Shown here: positions 55,325 through 64,000 of the stretch, piece by piece | Layout: the number at the start of each line of letters is the position of its first letter | How positions within the stretch are numbered: the first letter of the stretch is position 1 | DNA from: Stentor roeselii | Lineage: Eukaryota; Ciliophora; Heterotrichea; Heterotrichida; Stentoridae | Length of the DNA: 64,000 nt | NCBI GenBank assembly: GCA_006503475.1 | Contig: RSEH01000005.1 | Span: 186,001-250,000 of the forward strand | Reading direction: 5' to 3' | The notes under the pieces: model-generated | Database searches by the model: none | What the model saw: the letters and a program-made list of their open reading frames with translations, nothing else | What the model was told of the DNA's origin: nothing | Made by a program: the position numbers and the translations under genes

Positions 55325-58300
55325 TCTATTTGATTCACTGTCCACACATTAACTCTTGGCTGGTTTCCAACCTGCTCGTTTTCCATGAAAGAGTTGTAAG
55401 GGTTCTTCGGACAGAGAATATCGATGCTTTTATCGGCAAAGTCCTCATTATTTGACTTGTAAGTGCAATCGACTTTAATACCTTCTTCATTGTTAATCGA
55501 AATTTTGCATTTTTTTCTTAATAAAATTTTTTCTTTCAACTTGTTGAAAATTTTTGTGCTCATCACTACAGAAAAAACTGAAGTGAAGAAAAACTTAGAC
55601 CAATAAATCAAAAAAAGCAGATTTAAAATGAATAAAAGCCACCCTATGACTATTTTAGAGTCTTCTGAAATGTCTGTTGAAAAGATGATTCCTCCGCAAG
55701 AGTAAAGAATAAGAACAAAGATGCAGTATCGTTCTAGTTTATTGATACTTTCCTTCTCATAAGGTCGAAAGTTCACATGAATAGTGAGTGAAAATATAAG
55801 GATCACCATGATTCCCAGTCCTTGCACAGTGATCCCTGCGGAAATAAGCAAGATAGAAACGACTCGAATTAAAAATTTCCTTATGATGATCAACAGTTCC
55901 CAGTAAAAAAACTCTTGCTTGTAACCAGCGAAGAGCATTTTGTACTTAATCATGTTGTTGACATCCATGAGGTTCTTTCTATGAAAGAACAGACTTGAAA
56001 AAATGATAACAGGGACTGACACACACCAGATCACCAGTCCAGGAACTCCAACATAAAGCAGACCTTTCATATGAGAGCCTTCAAAGCACTTAGTTGAAAG
56101 ATTCGAGGTGTTCCAGTACTCGTCGTTGATTTTCTTGCAGCTGAAAATAGATAAAATCGAGTTGGAAACTGAAGTATGAAACAATAAAACTACCACAACA
56201 CAGGTTGACACAAAATGGACTTTCATATACTTTGAAGTCTTTTTAACTAGTCCGATGATAGTCCAGATAATAAAAATGACTGTAATGAGAACGAAAGGAA
56301 ATAAAACTGTTACCGCATTGGAAGTCACAAAAGAGTCTTGAGACGAGTTTATCTCTGAACAACTCAAGTTAATCACCTGGGTAGAAGACTCCCCCACCGC
56401 AGTTGAAAAGTCAAAAAGATACAAAATCGATATGGGCCACTTCAAGTCAATAGAAGCGAGGACCAAGATATTCTGACAGTAGTGCACCAGGATCTTTAAC
56501 AGCAAAGCGATTTCACTTTTGGGCTTGTTTGTGTTCTTGATGTTCGAAAAGACCATAAAGCTGATGAGTCCTGCAATGATGGCTCCTGCGACAGAGACAA
56601 TCAACCAACTGAGCCAGTACTCAGGACACTTGGTGCAGTTGTAGCTGCCTTTCAACTTAAACCCAGGAAGACAACTGCCACAAAGAGTTCCTGTGTAGCT
56701 GTACGCGCAGTTGCTTTCCACACCTTCCGCGCCTTCGAGACAAGCCTTTCTATTCGAGCAAGGGTAAAAGTTTTCCGGAAATGAAGGATGCGCCCAGTAC
56801 CCCGCAGCAGGGAAAATCAAATTTTTCCCTTTGCAGACTGCTGAACCAGGACAAGCCTTGCAGAATCTGTCATTAACATTAAGAGAATAAGTGTTATTTT
56901 CACAGACCTTGCAAGAGTTTTCTCTCGACAGGACCTCTCCCACAACACATTCTCTGAAACTGAGCTCAAACGAGTGTAACTTCAAAGAATCAGCAGAAAT
57001 TATCTGAAATTCAATGGATTTTCCTGGCTCTGTCAAAATTGTCAAACCTTCAGTCGAAAGAACTCCTTGATTTGATAAAAGGTTTTTTGGGCCTTTTAAG
57101 ACTGCTGATGAATTCAGGGCCTGGATTTCAAAGGATGTGAAGTTATCGCTGGAAATCGTTTGGTTTAGGGAATCTTGAAGTAAAAATAAGAGACTTTTCA
57201 GTCCTTCTCCGCTTGTTTGGCTGTAGTTGTTTGAATTTGAAGGGATTATTTCCAGTAGAGGAGTCGCTTGAATTGGCCCGTGGACTGCGTAGTTGTTTTC
57301 GTAGGAACAGTTTGATATCGAAATTTTACAATCTGAGTGAAAAATCACTCCGCCTTGTAAAGCTTTGTTATTCTCGAAGGTTGAGGAATCTAAGAAAACT
57401 TCAGAATTTGATGAAAAAATGCAACCGCCTTGGTTCCCTGAGTTGTTTTGAAATCTGCAGTCTGTGCATTGAAAAGTTGAATTGATTACTTGGAACACAG
57501 AATTTCTGAAAGATGAAAAATTGGAAGAAGTGATTAAAGTTTTCGATTTTTCTATCAAAAGACTGGACTTTCCTTGGGTTAGGGTGGAAGAAGTGATGAC
57601 TAGTTCTGAGTTTGATAAAATCATTGAATGAAGATTGTTTATTCGACTTTCGGTGAAAGTTATTTTAGAGTCTTGAATAGATGTGGAGAGACTGTCTTCC
57701 AGGAGAAGATCGTTGAATACAAGTGAAGAACTGGCTGAATGAAGCTGGCCTTTTGATGATGAAATCCGCAGAGAACTCGAAGTTAGACTTGAGGATGAAA
57801 GGTCGAGTAATGAATCAGTGATATTTGTCAGGTCGATGTCGTTCAAGGTAATATTTGTTTCAGTCATTTGAAGAAATGAAGAAATATCGGAATATTGACT
57901 CTTTTCGATCTCAATTTCAGAAGATACTGCTGTGATGTAAACTCGACCCCCGTCGTTCAATGTCGAAACATTTGTGAAGTGGCTCTCAGAATAACCCAGT
58001 TCAAATATTGAACTGGCTTGGTTTGATTCAGTAACAAGTCCTTCAAAAAAGGTTTTTCCGCTGTAAATGGAAATCAATGCACGATTTTTGCAGTCATTTT
58101 TTTTTAGAATCACTTGAGACATGGTCGAGTTCTCGACATAAGAAAAGTCTATTAAAGACCCTTTGTTCTGCAAAATATTCTGAGAAAAAATCGAGTTTGA
58201 AACAATCAAAAACGAGTTTTGATGAACACTGATTAAATTAAACTCAGGCTGGTTCTGATCAAATTCGCAGTTTTCAATCATGGCTAAAGCATTTTCAAGA

Positions 58301-61020
58301 CTAAAAACCTTTCCTTGGTTTTTGGAAAATTTCACAGATTTCCAAATACTTTTCTGTAATATGTTAGGATTTTGATGAATTAAGAACACGTCATTAGAAT
58401 TTTCAGAGACTTCGCAGTTGATAAAACTTAGCTGGTCTGAATTTTCGTTGTTAAAAAAAATGATTGGAGAATTTCGAAGTGATTTTTTATTCGATATGAA
58501 AGAGGACCTGATGAAAGTGACTTGGCCTTGAAGCATATTAAAATAAAAAATGCCTCGATCTAATTATTTCTTACAATTTGTGGAAATCATTGAAGTAATC
58601 AAACAATCTTCAAATTTCACTAATTTTAACGTAGTGTTTAAATCAGTAGAAAAAGACGAGGGACTTTTCGCAGACGCTAAACTGAAATTGCTTGATTTGA
58701 ACACAATTTCTGAATCAAGTTTCTGAGACGATTTCAAAAAAACATCAACAGGACCGATTCCTGAATTATTCAGAAACGAGCACTGTTCGACTAAGAGTTT
58801 ACTTGAATAGTTCAAAGGCTCAAGGGTGACGAGAGACTCGAGGCTTGTACTATGCTGAAAGACTGAAAATTTGATTAAAAGTTCAGAAGCTTTCACCTTG
58901 ATCGCCGGTTGTTTGAGTTCCAAGAACTTTGAATTGTTTATCGTTAAATTCTGAGCATTTTCAGAGAATATCGAAGCGTTTTTATATGAAGTGTTGAAAA
59001 ACAGAAAATTATTCAATTGAACTGAATGTGAAGAACTCGCGTTGATGAAAGCTCCTGAAAGACCCCCACTGTTCTGTACTTCAATCTTCGAAAATTCGTG
59101 TAAGCCCTTCAGTGAGTAGATTTCAATTATCGAGTGCTCAAAGAAAGACTCATAAACCTGCACTTGTGTAACGAGAACATTTTCATTATTTTTAAAGTAA
59201 AAAAAACCAGGTAAAAAATTTGAACTGTAAAATTCTGGATCGAGTAGCGAGCTTTGAAGTTCTCCAAAAGTTTTAAAAATTGTGACATTTGAAATAAAAG
59301 TATCGAAATTTTCTTCAAGGTGAATCATTTTCAATGAGACTCTTGAGTTTGTAACATTGACTGAATTGATCTTTAGCTTTGGCCCGGCGCTGATGTATTT
59401 TTTTTTGCTGTTGAAAACTACTTCTGCAGGTAAGGGAAAAATATCATAATTAGATACATTTATCAAGGCCTCAAAATTCATGTTTGACTCAACAAAGTGA
59501 ATGTTTTGGATGAGAATGTCGTTCATCAACATCTGTAGTTTTAAAAACAAAATGTTACTGTAAAACTCTGACTTGCTTAAATGAACTCCATCGATTAATG
59601 ACTTTGACTTGTTGATAGCTAAAAAGTTTGAAAGATGTTCTAATTTTACCACATTCATGTTGATCAAAGATGAGTTAGATACATGGATGCTTGAAACTGA
59701 AAACTGACTCAGTTTTTTTAAAAAAATCAAACTTAAATAGCCAGAGTTGTTTATTATTACTCGATTGAAAGTTATGTTCTCGATTAATGCATTTTCTATC
59801 ATATTTAAAGATATTCCTTGAAAGATCACTGGATCAACGCACGGGTATCTGACAAAGTTACTGTTCTTTGAATTAATTTCATTGAAAACCACATTTTTAA
59901 TGACTACTTTTGCAGTGTTGTAAGAAGTGCTGAATTTTTGTTCGATGTTATTGACGAACCTTTTTAATGTTTTAGCCTGAGGATCAGAAACAGAAAAAAC
60001 ATCTGCAAACATTTCACAGTTATCAAAAGTGACATTCACCACTTCTACCCCACTTTGAGTAGCCTTCACAAAAGACCCGAAGTGTCCATATCTTCGAACA
60101 TGAATCCCATGAAAGTGACTATTTTTCACATTAATCAAAGAAAAAATAACGAGACTATCTTTCGATGAGCAAAAGTCTCTATAGTCAAAAGAATTTATTT
60201 CATTCTCAGTCGCTAACTCTCCATCAAAATTCCAGCAAAGTTCATCAGCACATTCCCAAGAAAACACAAACATGCAAATTTTCTTCTTGCAGTTCAATTC
60301 AAACATTTCCGAGCCATCGAACTCAACATCAGAAACAGAAAAATACTTCAAGTTGCTCATTTCAAAAGCAGTCGAAATGCGATGAGTCCTGATTTCAGTT
60401 CGATCGCCAATCAAAGCAAGTCCCACATCAAAATCAAAGAAAACAGTTTGAGTGAGGTAATGAATTCCAGGTGACAAGTGAAGGAAGAAAAGGCCTTCAG
60501 AGTAAATACTGTTTAAAGCTTCGTCGATGGAGCCGAAGGGAGAAGTTTCAGAGCCATCTCCAGAAGAGTTCTGAGAAATGTACAGATGAAAGTCGCAGTC
60601 TCCCAGGTCCAGTTGGCACTCTTGAGTCAAGCAGTTCAAGTCGCAGAGCCCGTCGCCCAGTTGACTAGTTAAACACCCTTCCGAGCAATAAAACTCGCAG
60701 TCTCCGCCGTCGAAGCCGCAAGATTCTGTGTTGCACTCGAAGTCGCAGAAGCCGTCTCCGATAAAGCTTTCGTCACAGTTTTCGTTGCAGTTGTTGAAAC
60801 AGTCGAGGTGGTCGTAAGAGCATTCTGAGGTGAAACATTGAGGCTCGCAATGGTTGTTGTTTAGAAGAATGTCGATGCAGCCTGGACTGCACCCGTTGCA
60901 GTCACCGAAGTCGTAAAATAAGTCCTTTCGGTTGCATTTTAAATCGCAGGTGCCATCTTGTCTACATTTTGAAGCTATGCTTGAGTTCGCAGAGTAAAGA
61001 GTTAAGAGGAAGAAAATCAT
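55321..61020 (-). CDS. giant LNR / beta-helix / multi-TM surface protein, 1894 aa, one 15-nt intron
   Basis: Two reading frames (61020-58564 and 58536-55321) are one gene: GTAAGAAATAATTAG at 58560-58574 is a 15-nt intron and splicing joins them in frame (STNYRGIFYFNMLQGQVTF). Order of parts: signal peptide; about four Lin-12/Notch repeats (C-rich, residues about 18-145, for example CDGDFxC-type CDFECNTESCGFDGGDCEF); a very long Asn/Ser-rich parallel beta-helix region (about 150-1280); a Cys-rich EGF/GCC2-type stretch (about 1340-1460); then about 8 TM helices and a cytosolic tail. Likely a receptor or adhesion protein of the cell surface. Confidence 0.85.
58560..58574 (-). other. 15-nt spliceosomal intron (surface-protein gene)
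   Basis: GTAAGAAATAATTAG on the minus strand, phase 1 (codon 816). Without removal, a TAA follows within a few codons. Confidence 0.9.
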
Positions 61021-61240
61021 TTATAAGGTTGATGCTAAATCTTTTTATATCTTGTTGAACTTCAAGTGAGGAATGATTTTTAGAAATTTGATAAAGACTA
61101 AAGTTTTTTTGTTTTTTGGATTTATTGAGTTTTGAGGTATTTCGGTTTTAATACTTTTGAAGTATTTGGTTTTAATAATTTGAGGTATTTTGGAGTTTAT
61201 TGTTAACTTTTGGGAGTTAAGGGACTTACCTTATTTAATA

Positions 61241-61549
61241 CTAATAATCAAACACAAACTTTTTTAAAAAATAACTCGGAGATGTTGTATCAAGCTCCTT
61301 GATTCTGGAAAATGTTTTAGAAAGGTCTGGAAAATCTTCCGAGGTTTTATCACGGATCACTTTTTTTCTTTTCATATTTCTAAACTTGACTATGGCGAGA
61401 GGATAAGGCATTCTTAACACAGCGATATTATTTTTCCTCTCAAGAGCAACTTCCTCACGTTTCTCTGATTTTCACTTACTATGTATATATATTCTATTTT
61501 TTGTTCCAATTGGAAAAACTGCAGTACTAGAGCTTCGGAACCTTTCCAT
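61241..61549 (-). CDS. small basic protein, 97 aa, one 15-nt intron
   Basis: Too short to show up as a single frame because an intron splits it. ATG at 61549 (MERFRSSSTAVFPIGTKNRI), intron at 61465-61479 (GTAAGTGAAAATCAG, phase 1), then KKREEVALERKNNIAVLRMP..., ending FLKKFVFDY and TAG at 61241-61243. No family recognised. Its ATG is immediately next to the TAA of the RAP-domain gene (TAAATG), with no spacer at all. It is convincing because the spliced frame is open throughout, the intron has the size and ends of the others, and the start context is typical. Confidence 0.75.
61465..61479 (-). other. 15-nt spliceosomal intron (97-aa gene)
   Basis: GTAAGTGAAAATCAG on the minus strand, phase 1 (codon split A|AG). 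Removing it bypasses an in-frame TGA contained in the intron region. Confidence 0.8.
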
Positions 61550-62599
61550 TTATTTGATTTTAAGTAATCTAAGTTTCTTTTTCAAGAAAATCATTTTTTC
61601 GGTTTGGTCAACAAAGCGATTCCACTCAACAAACGAAATACTTCCTATTCGAATTTTATTCTTTTTCAGTAAGTTTTGCTTGAGTTTGATAGAAGGAATA
61701 AGTGATTCATTATCAAGAGCTTCTTGTTTATCATGGTAATCATAGATCAGAAAGTGACTTGGCCCATACAAGTCAAATCCCAAGTTGAGATTCTTATTGT
61801 AAAAGTCAACAAGATAGGCATCACTGATGTTTACATTAGTCTCATAATCCATCATCGTCTTCAAAACAAAATCAACTTCTCTCTGCATTTTGTTAACCGA
61901 AAGTAACCCAATATTAATTAAACTTGGTTTCGCTATATTCTGGGTAACTTTCGAAAGCGCGTCATCAATCATCAGCTCCAAAGCAACCAAGATAACATTT
62001 CCAACTCTTTGCAGGCCTTCCGTGGAGACCGCATATTTGATGATTCTGAGTTTTTCGATATCATTGAAGTGAGAACCAGTAGAAAAAGAAATAAGTTTTC
62101 TCCACAAAGGTTCATCATATTTATTCAAACAACACAAATCAAACAAAGCCTGAACGAGCCACTCATCACTAGGAGGCTGCAATTTTTCAATAGAATTTAA
62201 AATCATATCAGTAGTAGTATCTCTAAAATAATAGTTGTTTATCGTCAGAATATTAAGCAGCATGAACCAAGACTCACTGGAGAGAAACCGAGCTGAATTC
62301 GGAATAGACCGGCATAATTTCGTGGCAATTTGTTTGTTAATGCAATAGTTGGATTTCTGAAGCCAGTACACAATTTTAACGAAGTCATTAATCTCGAAAT
62401 CATAGACATCAAGAGCCATTGAGTAGTCCAAATAAATCTCCTGCTCTAGCTCAGTCCTCAGACTAAGCTGCATCGATTTCGATTTTTGATAAGATTCCAG
62501 AGCGCTCGCTACCAGGTTCAGGTTTTTCGGCTCGGATTTCAAATCTTTGACCACTTCTCGGGCGAATCGAAGAAGCTCTTTCGTAGTACTGGCGAGCAT
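61550..62599 (-). CDS. RAP-domain putative organellar RNA-binding protein, 349 aa
   Basis: RAP domains occur in FASTK proteins and in many protist organellar RNA-processing factors. The C-terminal ~65 residues match: GPSHFLIYDY, then IPSIKLKQNLLKKNKIRIGS, ISFVEWNRFVDQTEKMIFLK and KKLRLL (RAP pattern: DGPxHF ... Kxx-L...G ... EW ... K-x-YL). Upstream is helical repeat sequence (about 10-260; for example DEWLVQALFDLCCLNKYDEP), as usual in such proteins. A mitochondrial location is inferred from the family, not from a clear presequence. It sits between the 65K-like gene (7 nt) and the 97-aa gene (0 nt). Confidence 0.78.
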   Translation of the reverse strand: MLASTTKELLRFAREVVKDLKSEPKNLNLVASALESYQKSKSMQLSLRTELEQEIYLDYSMALDVYDFEINDFVKIVYWLQKSNYCINKQIATKLCRSIPNSARFLSSESWFMLLNILTINNYYFRDTTTDMILNSIEKLQPPSDEWLVQALFDLCCLNKYDEPLWRKLISFSTGSHFNDIEKLRIIKYAVSTEGLQRVGNVILVALELMIDDALSKVTQNIAKPSLINIGLLSVNKMQREVDFVLKTMMDYETNVNISDAYLVDFYNKNLNLGFDLYGPSHFLIYDYHDKQEALDNESLIPSIKLKQNLLKKNKIRIGSISFVEWNRFVDQTEKMIFLKKKLRLLKIK

Positions 62600-62606
62600 T
62601 TTTATA

Positions 62607-63554
62607 TTACAAGGATTTCAGGTTATTAGATTTAGAATATTGCAAAATCATCGGCTTTCCTTTCAAAGGGAATCCGAAAAACGTGGATTTTATCTTACTT
62701 GCTATTAAAGGAGAACCTAAGTGGAGGAAACCTTGGCCTTTCAGTTTTCCTTCAAGCAGCTGAAGAGATAGAGACTCGCTTGGATAAACTTTTTGGAATA
62801 GGGCCAAAAGCTCGCTTTGTGTGCAGCTTTTTGGTAAATTGAATAAAAACAACGAAGCTGCCGGAGGCTCTTCTCGGCACTTTTGAAGAAGTTTCTCAGG
62901 AATGTTGTTTAAAGAGATGCATTGAGATTTTATTTCCACTTCAGATAAGTATTCGTCGAATGAAATGTTGGAAAAGTCGACTGGACAATATTCAGTTTGA
63001 GGTTCATCGACGAAAAACTCTCTGGGTCTTTTACATGGCAGGTCTTCAGATTTGCGCTTCAGTCCTTGCAAATACTCATTTTTTTTCAAATTTTCTCTGC
63101 AGAGGTCGGAGATATTCGCGAATTTTACGTTAATAACTGCCAAGTCTTCCAAAAGTGCGAGTTTATTTTTTTGGTTTAATCTTTTGTTTTCTTTTTGTTC
63201 TTTCATCTGCTTTTCTTTGAAATAATTGAGCATCTCTGATATCGCCTGTGTTGATAAAAGACTCAACTCGTCGTTTTCGAGGATTTGAGTTGTTTTGTTG
63301 CAGACGAAGTCCAGGATTGTGTGGAATAAAAAGCTCGGCTTCGCCTTTTCTTCTTGGATTTCCTCTGCTTTTACAAATGGAGGAGGCAGCAGAAGTTCTT
63401 TCATCAGGTCGCAGGTTTTTTCGTAAAAGACTTGAACAGCCATCAAACTTTTGCTGATGTTTTGGACTGTTGCCCAGTTGGCTCTCGGGTACCCCATGAA
63501 AATAACTTTATTAAATAAGTGACTTTTCACTGTGGAGCCAATGAAGAGATTCAT
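62607..63554 (-). CDS. RNPC3: U11/U12-65K-like (RNPC3) RRM protein, 315 aa
   Basis: Minor-spliceosome candidate. The C-terminal RRM (about 230-310) reads ASLFLFNLPKSCTQSELLAL ... LEGKLKGQGFLHLGSP ... GFPLKGKPMILQYSKS. It resembles the C-terminal, U12-binding RRM of RNPC3 (KGQAF..., LFGKPMVVQF). N-terminal to it, YPRANWATVQNISKSLMAVQ and KELLLPPPF match the RNPC3 linker that precedes PTPFG. The usual N-terminal RRM is missing. A longer frame begins at ATG 63677 but would overlap the divergent gene at 63642, so I prefer ATG 63554. Similarity to U1A/U2B'' should be excluded with a profile search. Confidence 0.62.
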   Translation of the reverse strand: MNLFIGSTVKSHLFNKVIFMGYPRANWATVQNISKSLMAVQVFYEKTCDLMKELLLPPPFVKAEEIQEEKAKPSFLFHTILDFVCNKTTQILENDELSLLSTQAISEMLNYFKEKQMKEQKENKRLNQKNKLALLEDLAVINVKFANISDLCRENLKKNEYLQGLKRKSEDLPCKRPREFFVDEPQTEYCPVDFSNISFDEYLSEVEIKSQCISLNNIPEKLLQKCREEPPAASLFLFNLPKSCTQSELLALFQKVYPSESLSLQLLEGKLKGQGFLHLGSPLIASKIKSTFFGFPLKGKPMILQYSKSNNLKSL

Positions 63555-63641
63555 GAAATTAGAAAAAATTAAAATTTGTTTCTTCCTTGTTTTTTGAGCT
63601 TTTCTACAAGATTCACTTGTCTTAATGAAAATAATTTTTGA

Positions 63642-64000
63642 ATGTGGAGGCCTTTCACACTGAGTCTTGCAAGCCATTCTTATGAAAACTTCCTGAAAAA
63701 AATAGGAAGAGCTGAAAGTGCTCCATTGAAAAATCGAAAAGATCAGGACAAGTCCAAAGCGACTTCATGTGAAATTTTATCTGATGAGGCCAGACAGAGA
63801 ATCACTGATTTTGAAAATCTGAAGAAAAAGGTGAAGCTTCAAAGGGAAACCAGAAAACAACAGGAGATTTTAAAGATCAAACAAAAGGAGATACAAATCA
63901 AGGTCGACAGAGAAAAGCAGAAAAAAATGAAACTTAGAAGAATGGAAGATTTGAAAAGACTTAGAGCTTTTTCTAGCTGCAGACCAAATCGAGTCACTCC
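63642..64000 (+). CDS. Lys/Glu-rich coiled-coil protein, 3' end outside window
   Basis: ATG at 63642 opens MWRPFTLSLASHSYENFLKK and stays open to the end of the window (119 codons). The sequence becomes continuous charged helix (KKVKLQRETRKQQEILKIKQ...), so a coiled-coil protein. It is divergent from the RNPC3-like gene. No domain can be named from this fragment. Confidence 0.6.
   Translation, partial: MWRPFTLSLASHSYENFLKKIGRAESAPLKNRKDQDKSKATSCEILSDEARQRITDFENLKKKVKLQRETRKQQEILKIKQKEIQIKVDREKQKKMKLRRMEDLKRLRAFSSCRPNRVT

Noticed and set aside
55321-58536. Stand-alone 1071-aa membrane protein
   Set aside because: No signal peptide, starts in mid beta-helix and is joined in frame to the upstream part by a 15-nt intron.
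63555-63677. N-terminal extension of the RNPC3-like frame to ATG 63677
   Set aside because: It overlaps the divergent gene starting at 63642, and the extra 41 residues show no RRM; ATG 63554 is more likely.
1-64000. Bacterial contig, CRISPR array, virus-like element or transposon
   Set aside because: Eukaryote-specific genes throughout (AP-4, DP, ING, RdRP, eL18), introns, and no direct-repeat arrays with spacers, terminal repeats, integrase, capsid or polymerase genes of such elements.
1-64000. Alternative ciliate genetic code (TGA = Trp or TAA/TAG = Gln)
   Set aside because: Conserved proteins end correctly at TAA, TAG and TGA, and no conserved domain needs read-through of these codons.

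Overview
The window looks like macronuclear DNA of a heterotrich ciliate close to Stentor. It is AT-rich and very gene-dense, with almost all genes intronless. The few introns I could resolve are 15 nt long (GTA...AG), a hallmark of heterotrichs. TAA, TAG and TGA all act as stops, so the code is standard; this argues against Blepharisma (TGA = Trp) and against ciliates that read TAA/TAG as Gln. Coiled-coil, MORN, B-box, TPR and huge surface-protein genes fit a ciliate. No virus-like element, transposon, CRISPR array or rRNA was seen.

Layout. 0-14 kb: 3' part of an IQ-MORN gene, a giant REJ/polycystin-type surface protein, a 1.5 kb AT-rich gap, then DUSP-Ubl, B-box/PARP-like, coiled-coil, thioredoxin-TPR and PLAC8 genes. 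14.6-15.3 kb: a decayed copy of the coiled-coil gene at 28.4-30.1 kb. 15.4-24.4 kb: a small Cys-tailed protein, a DYRK kinase, the E2F partner DP, AP-4 epsilon, a coiled-coil protein and the NatC catalytic subunit NAA30. 25-36 kb: a small two-exon gene, a RING gene with a 15-nt intron, a GAR-domain protein, coiled-coil and TPR-like genes, and a tRNA-like sequence. 36-44 kb: an FG nucleoporin, a GRIP/GRAB-type golgin, ribosomal protein eL18, a GPR180/TMEM145-type membrane protein and an ING/PHD protein. 44-55 kb: selenocysteine elongation factor EEFSEC, a cellular RNA-dependent RNA polymerase, a divergent kinase, a second GAR protein, a LIN54-type CXC protein and an EF-hand protein. 55-64 kb: an 1894-aa LNR/beta-helix/multi-TM surface protein whose two halves are joined by a 15-nt intron, a hidden 97-aa gene, a RAP-domain protein, a U11/U12-65K-like RRM protein and the start of a Lys-rich coiled-coil gene.

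Most genes are housekeeping or cytoskeletal and do not form one pathway. Themes that recur are RNA processing (RdRP, EEFSEC, 65K-like, RAP), cell-cycle transcription (DP, LIN54-like CXC, ING), membrane traffic (AP-4 epsilon, golgin, nucleoporin) and cortical or ciliary structure (MORN, GAR, coiled coils). Tandem genes are packed extraordinarily tightly: same-strand neighbours are separated by 0, 3, 6, 7, 9 and 13 nt, which raises the question of dicistronic transcripts.
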